NCBI GenBank assembly: GCA_022836615.1
Contig: MU405282.1
Location: 1-64,000, forward strand
Direction of reading: 5' to 3'
DNA from: Annulohypoxylon bovei var. microspora
Lineage: Eukaryota > Ascomycota > Sordariomycetes > Xylariales > Hypoxylaceae
Length of the DNA stretch: 64,000 nt
This document shows positions 46,050-57,204 of the stretch, one piece after another (the first letter of the stretch is position 1; each line of letters opens with the position of its first letter). The notes beneath the pieces are model-generated. The model was not told the origin of the DNA, did not search any database, and was given only the letters and a program-made list of their open reading frames with translations. A program made the translations under genes and the position numbers.

Positions 46050-46108
46050 GAGATCAAGGAATCGAACCATCGACCCCCGGTTAAACTCGGGGTATTTTGC
46101 CACCCGAA
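46050..46108 (-). other. tRNA-like relic with consensus B box
   Basis: On the minus strand GGTTCGATTCC matches the Pol III B-box consensus exactly and is followed by a CCCA end. An anticodon-arm-like hairpin (CCCCG...CGGGG) precedes it. The 5' side cannot pair with the 3' acceptor strand, the T-stem has mismatches and the anticodon loop would be 8 nt, so it is at best a degenerate tRNA or tRNA-derived element. Confidence 0.25.
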
Positions 46109-47481
46109 CGGGTGGCCTCGCGTATATTTAATGTATTTTTATTAATATAATAAGTAATTACATTTTTTTATTTTTCAGTCGATTTTAATTATTAAATTAT
46201 TATTAACTTAATAATTACATTTTAAACTTAAATATTTAGGGGAATAGAGCGTAAAATGGGCGAGTTTCGTGGAGGACAGCGGGTTCTTTGCGAGAATATG
46301 CCCTAGATAGCTGAAAAGGCTTTTGGGAAGGAGGGTTAAACTGTATATTAGTGGCTACAATAACGCGGATGGGCTCATGAGCAGAACTGACAAAATTAGA
46401 TAAATACTTTCACACCAATAGCTATGGGAGGCGTTGTTTGCCCCAATAAAAGACGTTACATACATGCATACACATACACATACATACCTACCGGTTCATT
46501 GCCTGCAAGCATATCAATCGGCCCTGATGAATATGTCACGATGCAAACCTAGCAGATGGAGAAACAACTATGTTGTTGCGCAAGGAGCTCTAACCCCTTG
46601 TGCCTACGGAATGCGGTATACATACACATCATGCCCTTTGTCTACTCTGTTCCAGGACTAACCCCAATGGTCCCCTAAGGGCTGAGCTCCCATCCTGCTG
46701 GGTCCCTGGTCCAAGCCTCAAGGCCATCCTCCCAAGGGGCGAGGCGTGGCAAGGCAAGGCAGAGAAGACCTCTGACAGAATACTCCCGGTTTTCAAGAAC
46801 CAAAACAAGACACAGGGCGCAACTGCTCGCCGATCCTTAACTTAAGAAGTAGGCTGGAAACTACCCTCGACCGGTAGAAAGAAGGATACAACATGAACCG
46901 CTACGGTGTGCGTCTTCGGACATAAGTTATTAAATAAGTTATAAAGATTATATATCTTAATGTTGAAATAAACGCAGGTTATGAGTGTCATATTGATTGT
47001 ATTAAAAGGAAAGAACTCCTTGGAGCAAGTAAAGCTACCTACCCAATATCATGATATATGTTTTCGTGTCGTACACCTGGGCAGTATCCTCGGCATGCCC
47101 ACCAGTTATCACTTGGCGGCGGGGGGGTTTGCCCAATAGGGTACCAATATGTACCTATAGTTACCTATGTATTATTAGATGCAGTCATTATTTCAAACCG
47201 GGAATCGTCAATATTTGTCGGGGAAAATGGTGGCCTATAGTTCATAGCTGTGTCACAGAGTGAAAGGTAGTTGCTAGAGGCTCGCTGGTAGGACTCTGAT
47301 AATAATACCTACCTAACCATTAACGCTTGCCCTCTCTATGTGCTTGAGTGCCTACAGCCCCCTTATATATCTACAGTAAGCCCCTTTTATCCTTTGACAA
47401 TATACGTTATTCCTAGAAAATCTAAGGATTCAGATATCCCCTCGTTTAAAATCCCTATTTTACGTATCATATGTTTATCAC

Positions 47482-49585
47482 ATGGTAGACGACACTATGA
47501 CTTCATCGTCCATTGAGCGCCAGTCGGAGAGTGATTTGCAATCCTCTCAAACCGTAGATGCTACGCAGACTGTCCGCACGTCTACGAATGATGGTACAGA
47601 GACACCGGCCAAGAACGAATGTCAGGTGTCGAACCAGCAGCCAACCCCTGAATCACCAAAAGTTTCATGGCCGTTTTTCTCCAGATTTAATAATCAGAGG
47701 TATGGCATGGCATGTCGAATGGGTGCTCTCATTTTGATAGGATCGCTTGGAGCCCTCGGGAACGATCTATACTACCAAGGCCTTAATGGAAAGCCGACGA
47801 ATGATTCTCAGTGGCCTATTGTATTTGGAAATGCACTTTCCACCTTTGTGAAATTCTGTCTTGGCACGGCAGTTGGAATTGCGTTCAACCAATTGGCATG
47901 GGTGAGTCTCCTGATATCTATCATCGCAGCGTCTAATAGACATTAACAAATTATCAGCTCACTGTAAAAACGCGAGGTTTCAAGGTAGAGACGCTCGATG
48001 CGTTGTTCTCTGTAAGTATCATGGATATGTGGGACTTGTCGGTGGTAAATGTTAACTCGCCCAGGCTTGCGATAGCTTCCTCAGCCTTTTTCACATCCGG
48101 CTTTATTATGAAGTATATTACATTGCTATAGTTGCTGTTCTCAATAGGTAAGTTTCAACCCTGAGGTAATGGCTCATATGCGGTGCTGACTAGTATTAGG
48201 AGCCTCTCTCTTTGCTTTATAACTCCCGTTTCTACACTCACTACCACGAACAGTGACCAGATAAGCCCAGTAACTTGCGACAATGTCCCTATGCTTGACT
48301 TCACCCGCGAAAACAAATTTGGCCTCTCTTCCGACGACCAAGAGCGAGCCGGGATGTCGTACTGGGATACCGATAACAATTTTTATACATATAACGCCCC
48401 AAGTTCGGAACTCGAGCGCATATTCCAGTTGACTGCCCTTTCGTTCACCGGACCGCTACATCCTTCAAACCCATGCCAATCTTTCAACTCATGCACTTAT
48501 TCCGTGAACCTTGATGCTCCCGCATACAAGTGCGAGAGTCGCCAAGAGTTTGGGGGGAATAAGAAGTTCGATATATCTCAGTTATTGCCTACCGGCAATC
48601 TACTGTATGCCAGCTACTCTTCGATTGATGAAGACGAAGGTGGAAGGCCTTTAGCATGGAACACATCCACGTCTTCGGCGCCGGGGTTCGGGGTCTTCAC
48701 AGAACTTCCGTCACTATGGGTGGGCTGGGTCACCAAGCCAGACGACTACCAACCTCATATTGCAGAATGCCTTATGTACAACGCCACGACTACTTACGAT
48801 ATGACTTTTTCTGGGGACCAGATGGTAGCGAATAGAACGAATATTGCTCTCCACTCTCTGCTCTTACCCCCTGGAAGCTTAAAGTCACCACAAGATGACG
48901 ATTATCAGCAGTTCTCGTAAGTGACGACTCTGATCCCCCATTGAGTTATGTCTATTGCGAATCTACTAACGATAACAGTGGCTACCACGCTGCAGGGTAT
49001 GAATTCCGTTCCTGGCTATCCGGTACTATCATCTCGGATCCGGAAGCGGTGTTTATTGACAACACGAGTGCACTGCAGAGCAACCTTTTCGGGGACACAA
49101 CGGGCCTCCCGGTATCAGCCGATCTTGCAGCTACTCTGGAGCAGCGTTTCAGGGACTATTTCCTCTCGATGTTGAGCGATACAAGATTACATTCCCAAGT
49201 AAACTCCTCTGTTCCATGTTCAGTAAAAAACCCAGTCCTCGTATGGAAGTATGAACCATTTTGGCTTGTCCTACCATATGGATTAGCCGTGGGCGCCACT
49301 GTGGCCTGCGCTATCGTAGGGTTAATTTGCTTCCATAAGAACGGCTATCCCGCAGACATCGCATTCAGCACCTTTATAACGACGTCAAGGAGCGATGACT
49401 TAGAAAAGCTGGCTGAAGGGCACAGCTTGGGACAATGGCCAATGAACAAGAGGATATTGGACACGAGGCTTCAATTCGGGGAACTGGTGGCTTCGGCAGA
49501 CCAGGATAACCCACCTAGCCGGCGCGCTGCTTTCGCATTCCCCGATAATGTTAGAGATATCAAAAACGTCACGGAGTATCTTTGA
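47482..49585 (+). CDS. multipass membrane protein, fungal 'formylmethionine deformylase-like' family
   Basis: Five exons: 47482-47901, 47958-48011, 48065-48147, 48200-48916 and 48979-49585; 626 aa. A disordered Ser/Thr/Gln-rich N terminus (~75 aa) precedes two hydrophobic segments (CRMGALILIGSLGALGNDLY; GNALSTFVKFCLGTAVGIA). The short exons 2-3 add LTVKTRGFKVETLDALFS and a third helix, EVYYIAIVAVL. A large non-cytosolic-looking domain follows with many Cys, Asn-glycosylation sequons and a NPCQSFNSCTYS block. A last helix near residue 530 (LVLPYGLAVGATVACAIVGLICF) is followed by a cytosolic tail with SRSDDLEKLAEGHSLG. This layout is that of a large fungal membrane family carrying a misleading deformylase label in databases; no deformylase metal motif is present. 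Function unknown. Confidence 0.75.
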
Positions 49586-49870
49586 GATAGAAGGCTCGTA
49601 ATGTATGGTATTGTGCGGCGTTACATTTAGCAACTTCAAATGACAAAAGTTGTAGATGATATGGAGGCCCATAGGTGAGACTGTGCCAAAAAAATATTGG
49701 AGTGTAAATGCTGCCTAAAAGGGTAAGGTGTGTTGCAGCCACAGGTGAGTGGTGGCTTATCCCTTGCTAAGCAGGTACTTCGTGCATTTAATTTTAGAAG
49801 ATTGCCCGTATAATTAGGTATAAAAGCTTGTTACTTAGATGTTAGTTATTTATTTAGCTTATTAATGGAC

Positions 49871-49930
49871 TTGCTGATCGATTTGCTGATCAACTTGCTG
49901 ATTGACTTGTTGATTAACTTGTTGATTGGT
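49871..49930. repeat. 12-bp tandem repeat, 5 degenerate copies
   Basis: Five consecutive 12-bp units of TTGCTGATCGAC type, changing stepwise toward TTGTTGATTAAC. The drift is mainly C to T / G to A between copies. Confidence 0.75.
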
Positions 49931-50000
49931 TTCCAATTAAGAGGGCAATGAGGTTATTCCCAGCTTGGATAGGTAGGTGTAAGGTTGAACCACTGCAATT

Positions 50001-50072
50001 GCTGTAATAGCTGTAATAGCTGTAATAGCTGTAATAGCTGTAATAGCTGTAATAGCTGTAATAGCTGTAATA
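50001..50072. repeat. 9-bp tandem array (GCTGTAATA x8)
   Basis: Eight exact head-to-tail copies. The same unit occurs in opposite orientation at about 50350-50421. Confidence 0.9.
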
Positions 50073-50221
50073 TACTTTACATAGGTACCTAAGAATGATA
50101 TTAATTGCTTAATATTAACCATTAGCATAACCTATTCTTACATACCTGCATACCAAGGCATCGCTTTTGAGTGATTACATAAAGGTAATCTTACTAGTAG
50201 AAGTTGTCAATAGTAACCATC

Positions 50222-50254
<33 letters not shown>
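50222..50254. repeat. (AATC)n microsatellite
   Basis: About eight AATC units between the two inverted 9-bp arrays. Confidence 0.85.
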
Positions 50255-50349
50255 GCATGCATTCCACTTAGGTAGTACAATCAGTAGATATCACAGACTT
50301 CAAGACGTGGTAATACATACAGGCTGTATGGGGTCGGGGTCACGTTTCC

Positions 50350-50421
50350 AATTACAGCTATTACAGCTATTACAGCTATTACAGCTATTACAGCTATTAC
50401 AACTATTACAGCTATTACAAC
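50350..50421. repeat. 9-bp tandem array in inverted orientation (TATTACAGC)
   Basis: About eight copies of the reverse complement of GCTGTAATA; two carry AAC instead of AGC. Together with 50001-50072 it forms a large inverted repeat with a ~280-nt spacer. Confidence 0.88.
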
Positions 50422-51480
50422 TTTGTACGTATATGCAAGGTCAATAATAACATACCTACCTAGGTAAGTAGGTAGGTAGGTAAGTAAAAGGCCTTCATTA
50501 GCAAGGCGACCATAGGTACATGATTCTATAGCTAAATTTGTATGCGAACACAAGTACCATGCGTCTACCTACTTACCTCCAGCTATTAATGCATGTACTC
50601 ATTTATCATCCCACCAATATGTGGCTTGATACCCACCAGCACAACTACCGTATTAGGCATAGCTACTTCTATTTTCCAAAATTTAATTCTTTTTTGGCAC
50701 AGTACCACCTATGGGCCACCATAGATGAGTCAGAATTGGACTTAGTCATTCATAGATTCTGTTGGAATATTAGGTGGCTGGAAACACTAGTGGGTGGATA
50801 CGCCCTGTACCTATGGCACCTATATGTATTATCTATCTCCTGCTACATACTCATAGTAACTTAACCTTCTAATACACAACGATGATACTCATAACCTGCG
50901 TCTACTTCAACAGATTCCTCTATTAAATCAAAAGCCTACCCACCAAGTACTTTATAGATACATACATACCTAGATACATGTAACGCCGGCTTATGTACTA
51001 GGGGTGATAACCCCTATCTTCACCTTTGATGGAGATGTTCCCCTGGTGTGCTATTATAAATGAGGCTGACTAGGTACCCTAGGATCGTTGGTCGACACAG
51101 TATCGCACGAGCATCCCGACGAACGATCTCGTATCGAAATACAGGGGGCCGAGACATCTTATGTAATACGACATTCAGCTACGTTTCTGCGGTCTAAAGT
51201 GGCTTACTCGCCGAACTAGTCTATACTGAAGATGCATAAATGTGGGATAAAAGATTGAGGATGCTCGCCGATAATTTCTTTTCAACCTGCAGTCCTGACA
51301 GGGCCGACCGTATCATCTACCCCTACTGTAGGTAGGTTCTAGAAATCCACGTACCAAATCTGCCTCGCCTTTCGGGAATTATCTACAACTAAATTACTAT
51401 TGGTGAATTTTCCTGCAAGGTGACAGGAGCCGCAGCAGGCAAGCCATTTTTGCCTTTTCGGCATCAACATTTACCTCACT

Positions 51481-52672
51481 ATGTTTTATCACAATCTCGT
51501 TACTTTATTAGCTTCTGCCAGACTTAGCTATTCTTTAGCGACTCCTACCAGAGTCGCATCATGCTTCCCGTACGGAACGGCTACTCTGCCAAAGGACCTT
51601 TCACCACCAAATGTTCCACGAGAGGACTGGTGGTGCCCCCAGTCAATGGCATACGGTTTTCAAGGGTTCTCATATCCTCTCGAGGACGCCGACTGCTCTG
51701 CTTACTCGAATAGTTATGAATCAATGAACGCGGACTTCGCCCAAATGAAGCGAGACTTTGGTGCGACTATCGTGAGAATGTACTACCCCATCTGCCTGGA
51801 TGCATCGGTATTCGAGAATGCGCTCAAAGCCGGAGTAGCGAACGACATGGCGGTCATTTTCCAGGTCTGGACTAACTTTGGAGACGGTGTAAATATTAGC
51901 AGATCCGGTTCTAGGACCCGGGGCGGATACAAGCTAACACTGACACAGGACCAGTGGAAACAGTCGCAGCAAGCGATATACGACGTACTAGAGTCATCGG
52001 AATTCGGACCTATTGCGCCGTATGTCATCCACTCGGCGGATTTTGGCTCGGAGCCTATCACAGACGGTATGGACGGCGGTGGACAGCAATTCATCAACGA
52101 CCTTGGTCTTTTCAGGAAGAAGTTGAACAGTTACGGAATCCCAGCCGGGATTAGCGAAGAATGGGACAGACCAGGCGATATGGTACGTTAAGACGCATCT
52201 AAACTATGCTAGACTGCCTCAACTGCATGTGCCATATTAGAACTAACGCAGCCTCAATGCACAGAGTAGCTCGGATGGCACCAGCCTCGGTGATATCGGC
52301 GCCGGTGTCAAGGCTAACAGTGATTATTGCCACGCCCATGTGATGCCGTTTTATCATGGAGATATGCCGGAATCTCAGACTTGGTCTTACATTGAGGAAC
52401 AGCTGAAATGGCTCATAGCCGAAGTTCAGTTGCCGACCATGATCACTGAAACGCAATGGGCATGGGGAGAAAATACTCACTATCCTTCCAAGTCAGATGT
52501 AGGTGTCCCACAGTATACCCAGTACTGGAAGAAATACGATGATATGTGCGAGACTTTCAAGGAATTGAATATCGGTTGGTTTCTTCATACCTGGTACGGA
52601 GAGGGGACGTTCGATATCGTGTACGACAACGGGAGTTATGTAATTCCCGATTGGCGACCACAGACATGTTAA
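51481..52672 (+). CDS. secreted GH17-like glycoside hydrolase
   Basis: Two exons: 51481-52182 and 52265-52672 (82-nt phase-0 intron); 369 aa. A hydrophobic N terminus (HNLVTLLASARLSYSLA) looks like a signal peptide. The barrel shows VRMYYPICLDASVFENALKA, then MAVIFQVWTNFGDG, then ADFGSEPITDG with a candidate acid/base Glu. TMITETQWAWG carries a candidate nucleophile Glu, in the same order as GH17 beta-1,3-glucanases (GSE...; TETGWP). The second motif has QW where classical GH17 has GW, so it belongs to a divergent branch. It probably acts outside the cell on cell-wall glucan; substrate is inferred only. Confidence 0.7.
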
Positions 52673-53539
52673 GGTGTCAAGACCTAGGACGTAATGATTG
52701 GTATAAAGGTATCTTGGTTCTCGGCATGAACTTGGGTCTTTCCGCAGTGTTGCCCTGAGTTTACGAAGGGTTATTGTCTCAAGAGTGGTCCTCACCAAAA
52801 TTCCTTATCAAAATATCTGACCTTGGCTCAGGTTAAAGCAGTAACAGCTCAGGGTAACTCATGTTTATTGACAACAATGGTAATTTCTCTATGCAACTTC
52901 CGGGCAATGCATATGTCTGTTATTATAAGCTCAATTTCTCCTTTTTTCAAGCCCATATGCTGTGCTACTATGCTCTGTATTACCTACCTACCTACCTAGT
53001 TCGAAGGCGTTCCGTAAATTTCGAAAGTGTCCTTATTGAGGGTAAATGACGTTGGCTAGATGTAGGTAGCCTGCATGGCTCTGCGAACGGGTCCCTAAAT
53101 TTCAGTTCTAGGGAGGAAAATATAACGGAACAATACTGTCGAGAGATATAGTACTACTTGAAGAGGCGGAGGTAAGGAGTAATAGGCGATTACACAGGCT
53201 AGTAACAGCACCGTCGTATTCGGATAGTAAAATATAGGTACTTGTTTGAATACAACATGGACATAAGAATTATATTTCCGTAATATCGGTTGATCCATGC
53301 ATGATCTTAACAAGAACTTCAGCTGTTTCGATTCGTAGTTGTGATGAATTAGTTATCGACCAGTCGGAGAAATTTCAAATATATCCGACTATCGCCGGCT
53401 ATGGAACAGCTACTTCGTATAGTATATTAGGTCTTCAAGTCCAGAAATATCTAGACTAGATTGCTAGAAACCTCAATATCTATTCCAGTATCGTCAACAA
53501 TTTACCAATACAATTTCAACCTCAATCTCAAATTTCACT
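52673..53539. other. intergenic region GH17-like - MDR
   Basis: No gene recognised. A TACC tetranucleotide run occurs at about 52981-52997. The last 80 nt form a CAAT-rich leader before the MDR start codon. Confidence 0.45.
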
Positions 53540-54652
53540 ATGGCATCTGACCTCCCCCCTGAACACCGCGCCCTCGTCCTCGATACCATCGAAGATGGCT
53601 TCCATGTCAAGAACCTCCCAACACCTCAACCGGGCCTCGGCAACGCCATCATCCACATCACTGCAGCTGGCGTGATCTCCTACCACCGCGAAGTCTACAA
53701 CGGCGGGCGCGCCTACGAGTTCCCTAAGCCGATCGTTGGGGGCCTCAGTGCCATCGGCCGGGTTGCCGCTGTCGGCCCGGACGCAACCGTCCTCCAGCAT
53801 GGGCAGCTTGTGTACGTTGACTGCGTGATCCACTCCCGCGACGATCCGGACGACTTATTCCTGACTGCCATCCACGAAGGTCTGACCCCCGGCAGCAAGA
53901 AGTTGATCCATGATGTTTGGCGGGACGGTAACTGGGCCGAGTACGCTAAGGTGCCGCTGGAGAACTGCTTCGTGCTTGACGAGGCGAGGTTGTGTGGGGC
54001 CTTGGGGTACAAGGTCCCGGATCTATTGTACATGTGCTACTTGCTTGTCCCGTATGGCGGGCTAAGGGACATTAGAGTAGAGCCGGGAGAGACTGTGGTC
54101 GTGGCCCCGGCTACTGGGGGATATGGGGGTGCGGGTGTTATGACGGCTATTGCTATGGGCGCGAGAGTTATTGCCATGGGACGGAATGAGAAGGAGTTAG
54201 CCAGACTGAAGGAACTTGTGCGAAAGGGTTCGCCCAACGCGAACATCGAGACGGTGAAATTGACCGGAGATGAGATGGCAGATGCTGCTGCCCTAAAGGC
54301 TTTTGGCACCATCGACGCGGTTTTGGATTTCTCACCACCTAATGCATCCAAGTCGCTTCACGTCAAGAGTGCTATAAGGGCTCTTAAGAGGGGCGGGCGC
54401 GTTAGTCTGATGGGCCTGAATGAGGAGCTCATGCTTTTTGCTGTTGTCGGTAGGAATATTTCTCTGAAGGGGAAGCTGATGTATGAACGGGAGGACATCA
54501 TACAGTTCATTAAGATGCTTGAAAGGGGCTTGTTTCCTCGGGGCGAGAACTTCGCGGATACGAGACTTTTCAAATTGGAAGATTGGAAGGAAGCTCTTGA
54601 TGTAGGGGCGGAGCACACTGGTATTGGGAAGTTCGTGGCTTTCGCCCCTTAA
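53540..54652 (+). CDS. medium-chain dehydrogenase/reductase (MDR) family oxidoreductase
   Basis: Single exon, 370 aa, full length for the superfamily. The N-terminal GroES-like domain (residues ~10-140) reads AIIHITAAGVISYHREVYNGG and PIVGGLSAIGRVAAVG. The usual zinc-binding Cys/His (GHE) and the structural four-Cys lobe are absent, so it should be a zinc-independent reductase. The Rossmann motif VVVAPATGGYGGAGV near residue 190 starts the NAD(P) domain, followed by GARVIAMGRNEKEL. Fungal homologues often sit in accessory or secondary-metabolite contexts, but no such cluster is seen here. Substrate unknown. Confidence 0.82.
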   Translation: MASDLPPEHRALVLDTIEDGFHVKNLPTPQPGLGNAIIHITAAGVISYHREVYNGGRAYEFPKPIVGGLSAIGRVAAVGPDATVLQHGQLVYVDCVIHSRDDPDDLFLTAIHEGLTPGSKKLIHDVWRDGNWAEYAKVPLENCFVLDEARLCGALGYKVPDLLYMCYLLVPYGGLRDIRVEPGETVVVAPATGGYGGAGVMTAIAMGARVIAMGRNEKELARLKELVRKGSPNANIETVKLTGDEMADAAALKAFGTIDAVLDFSPPNASKSLHVKSAIRALKRGGRVSLMGLNEELMLFAVVGRNISLKGKLMYEREDIIQFIKMLERGLFPRGENFADTRLFKLEDWKEALDVGAEHTGIGKFVAFAP

Positions 54653-56063
54653 GGCCGTCCAAGGATGTTGTAGAATTATCTTTCCGAGGTGCTAAGGGTA
54701 GACAGAACTACAGGTGTTGGACTAAATCTAGAGAATCTCTACTCTTTTCTCACTGAAATAATTAATACTCGCTATGTGGTGATTTGCCTTGGCTAAGGGG
54801 TGACGCTCCCCCTTAAAAGTGGGACAGGGGTTAGGGTTAGGGTTTACCTGAAAAGGGGCTCAATGAAAGACGTATCTAATCAACAAAATTGAGTCCGGAG
54901 CACAGGTGAGTTCAAGGTGAGAGGTGAGAAGTGAAAGTAATATTCGGTGTGACATAACTATGTGGTATTGGTGTAAGGTGAATAGTGGTTAAGCCGAAGT
55001 TAAGCTCGTAAATTAACATTTCCAAATAGGGAACCAATAGCCTATAACAGGGAGCTATGGCCTTCGAACCAGTGTATCAAGGCACAGGAAATAAATATTG
55101 GTTATTGATTGGACCGTATATTGTGATAATCCAGTTGTCTCGCCATTTGAGTTGGCGATGCCTAAGTAGATTCGAGGTACCATGCCATCTACCCGAAGCC
55201 ATGCGCTTGCCAGCAAGACCATGGTGGCGTTGAGATTTACAATTTAATATGGGTACAATGTTTGTATTTTCTGAGCACCATCAGACCTTACTTGTCTACA
55301 ATCTGCTCCTACGTTAGCATCGCTGTCGATTTGACGACTCATGAAAGAGTGTCGTGAGATCGATGATTCCCCTGGCGTCACAGGATCCAGAACTGTACGC
55401 CATATCATAACCGAAGACCAGTAAGCCATCACAACTTGTTTCATTCACCTCGTATAAGAGAACCGACGGAATATTCGAAGATCATTCTCTGTTGTCTATT
55501 TCACTTGTAAGCTGAATATCAAGAGACGTGGCAGCAGAGCAAACCCTACACTAAATGAAGTGACTAGACACGTAGCCCGCAATTTATGTAGGACCTATCA
55601 CATAATTACATTTTCTTTGTGGATCGACGGTGATCTGCTAAATTCTAAAAATACAACACAGCGGGACCAACCTTATCTCAACTACCAAGCGGTTTCGGCG
55701 TCATCGTGTTGTGGCAGCGGTGATTCATTGGGTATCCACGCTCCCATATGTATGTCTTCTACCGATTGGCGGCGGTATCGCCGTAAATAGTCCCATATAT
55801 GGGGTATATGGTGGTGATATATCTTCTTAATGATTGGGCGGCCCATTATGTAGCCAGTGACGCCTAGATGCTCATCACTGTGCCATATACCCTTATGTAT
55901 GCGCCAATGCCACTCCTTTAAAGCTTATTCACAAAGATGAGACTCATATAACTTCGAAAGGTTAAGCGCTTCGAAATAGGAGAAGCATATCAAGACGACC
56001 TGGCAACATGATTACTATTGCATTCCTATCTATACACATCTCGAACGAAAATCTACCGCCATC
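54653..56063. other. 1.4-kb intergenic region
   Basis: No supported gene. It contains a short telomere-like motif at 54829-54845. A frame at 55560-55790 has no recognisable content. Confidence 0.45.
54829..54845. repeat. short interstitial telomere-like repeat
   Basis: GGTTAGGGTTAGGGTTT: two exact TTAGGG copies plus flanking partial units. It is far too short for a telomere. Confidence 0.7.
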
Positions 56064-57204
56064 ATGAAGTTGTCACAATACCGACTTATTGTTACTAGCC
56101 TCTGGCTCCCCTTCGCTCTTGGGGCTATCCGAACCGACCTTCAACGCAGGAACGTTGAAGTTGCGGAGATCGATAAGAATGCCCATATCGACCACGAAGA
56201 CCAGGAAATTGTCTTCAAGGAGGGTAACGATTTCGAAGATGTCTTTCGATGCACTAGAGGAAGTGGCAAACGTCTCACATTCAACGCGGATAATACTATT
56301 GCAGCGTGCTGCCTTCCTGGTCAAAGGCTACTTGGTAGTCTCGACACCGCATTTGACTGCTGCGCCCCGGGTCACAGCTTGACTGGAACAGATCGAACTG
56401 GCTACAGATGCTGCCCAACGGGACAGTCTTACGATGGAATCAGGTGCGGCTCAGTCTGCAGGAATGGAAGGATCATGGTTGACGGCCAGTGTGTCTGTCC
56501 ACCTGGAACTACAACAACTGCCGACGGCGGTTGCAAGGCACTAGCTGGCTGTGACTCGGGAATTACTACCGGTACGTGTTACTCTACTATGGTTCGACTT
56601 TATGACCACAAAGACTAACAATATTGTAGGCTCATGCTATCTGTTCAAGATGGAAAACGGCCATACCTTCGGCTACGACAGCGGGCAGTTATACTACAGC
56701 GCAGCCGACCACTCCAATCAACACCGTCTCGGCAAGTTCAAGCTCTGCAAAAACGAGCGCTGCACCGCGGGTAGCAGCGTAGACCCCAACGATCCCATAC
56801 GCATTAGAGATGTCCAAGGGACAATCACCCAGAGCTCAGACACACAAGGCAATCGGTGGCTCAACAAGGCCTCGGACGGAAATCACATCGGAAGAACCTC
56901 GAGATACGAAGATGCTGGCTTGTTCACGATCACCAAATGGTCCTGCGGCAAGTATTGTCTTGGAGGCTTCGAGAACGGGATCAGTTACGCGTGTCCCAGC
57001 GAAACCCCTTCGATCACTTTTACACCGGACAGACAAGCGTGTACGCCGGTAGAGATTATGGAAGTCCCTTGCGATATTCATTCCGTGGAGAATAATTGCA
57101 TGTGGGAGAAGGTGCCCGGAACATGCGGCCCTGGAACCAGCGGCAGCTGTCATTGTCCTAAGGGTTGGGGTCTGGCTCACCATGAATATTTGGCTGTACA
57201 GTGA
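56064..57204 (+). CDS. secreted cysteine-rich protein, unknown function
   Basis: Two exons: 56064-56571 and 56630-57204 (58-nt intron, GTACGT donor, GACTAAC branch site); 360 aa. Residues 1-20 form a signal peptide (LIVTSLWLPFALGA). The first half carries regularly spaced Cys pairs in short repeats: ACCLPGQRLLG, DCCAPGHSLTG, RCCPTGQSYDG, then CRNGRIMVDGQCVCPPG. The second half begins SCYLFKMENGHTFGYDSGQLYY and has further Cys up to CHCPKGWG. The repeated CC-PG-Q/H-L-G unit recalls small disulfide-rich extracellular modules. I do not recognise a catalytic motif. It is likely a wall- or matrix-associated or effector-like protein; the function is open. Confidence 0.75.

Larger units (their letters stand above)
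45691..47481. other. repeat-rich intergenic region
   Basis: Holds a G-rich degenerate repeat region with a minisatellite (45740-45990), a tRNA-like relic (46050-46108), then a very AT-rich block (46120-46240). No protein-coding gene was recognised to 47481. Confidence 0.45.
49586..51480. other. 1.9-kb repeat-rich intergenic region
   Basis: No gene supported. It contains 12-bp, 9-bp and 4-bp tandem arrays (listed separately) and TACCTAGGTA-like clusters (50450-50490). Confidence 0.5.

Noticed and set aside
46050..46108. functional tRNA gene
   Set aside because: B box is perfect, but the acceptor stem cannot pair, the T-stem has mismatches and the anticodon loop would be 8 nt; kept only as a relic.
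50001..50421. possible CRISPR-like array
   Set aside because: Head-to-tail 9-bp units with no spacers, in a eukaryotic intergenic region.
51481..54652. secondary-metabolite cluster around the MDR gene
   Set aside because: No polyketide, peptide or terpene synthase, P450 or cluster regulator nearby; only a GH17-like protein and a Cys-rich secreted protein.
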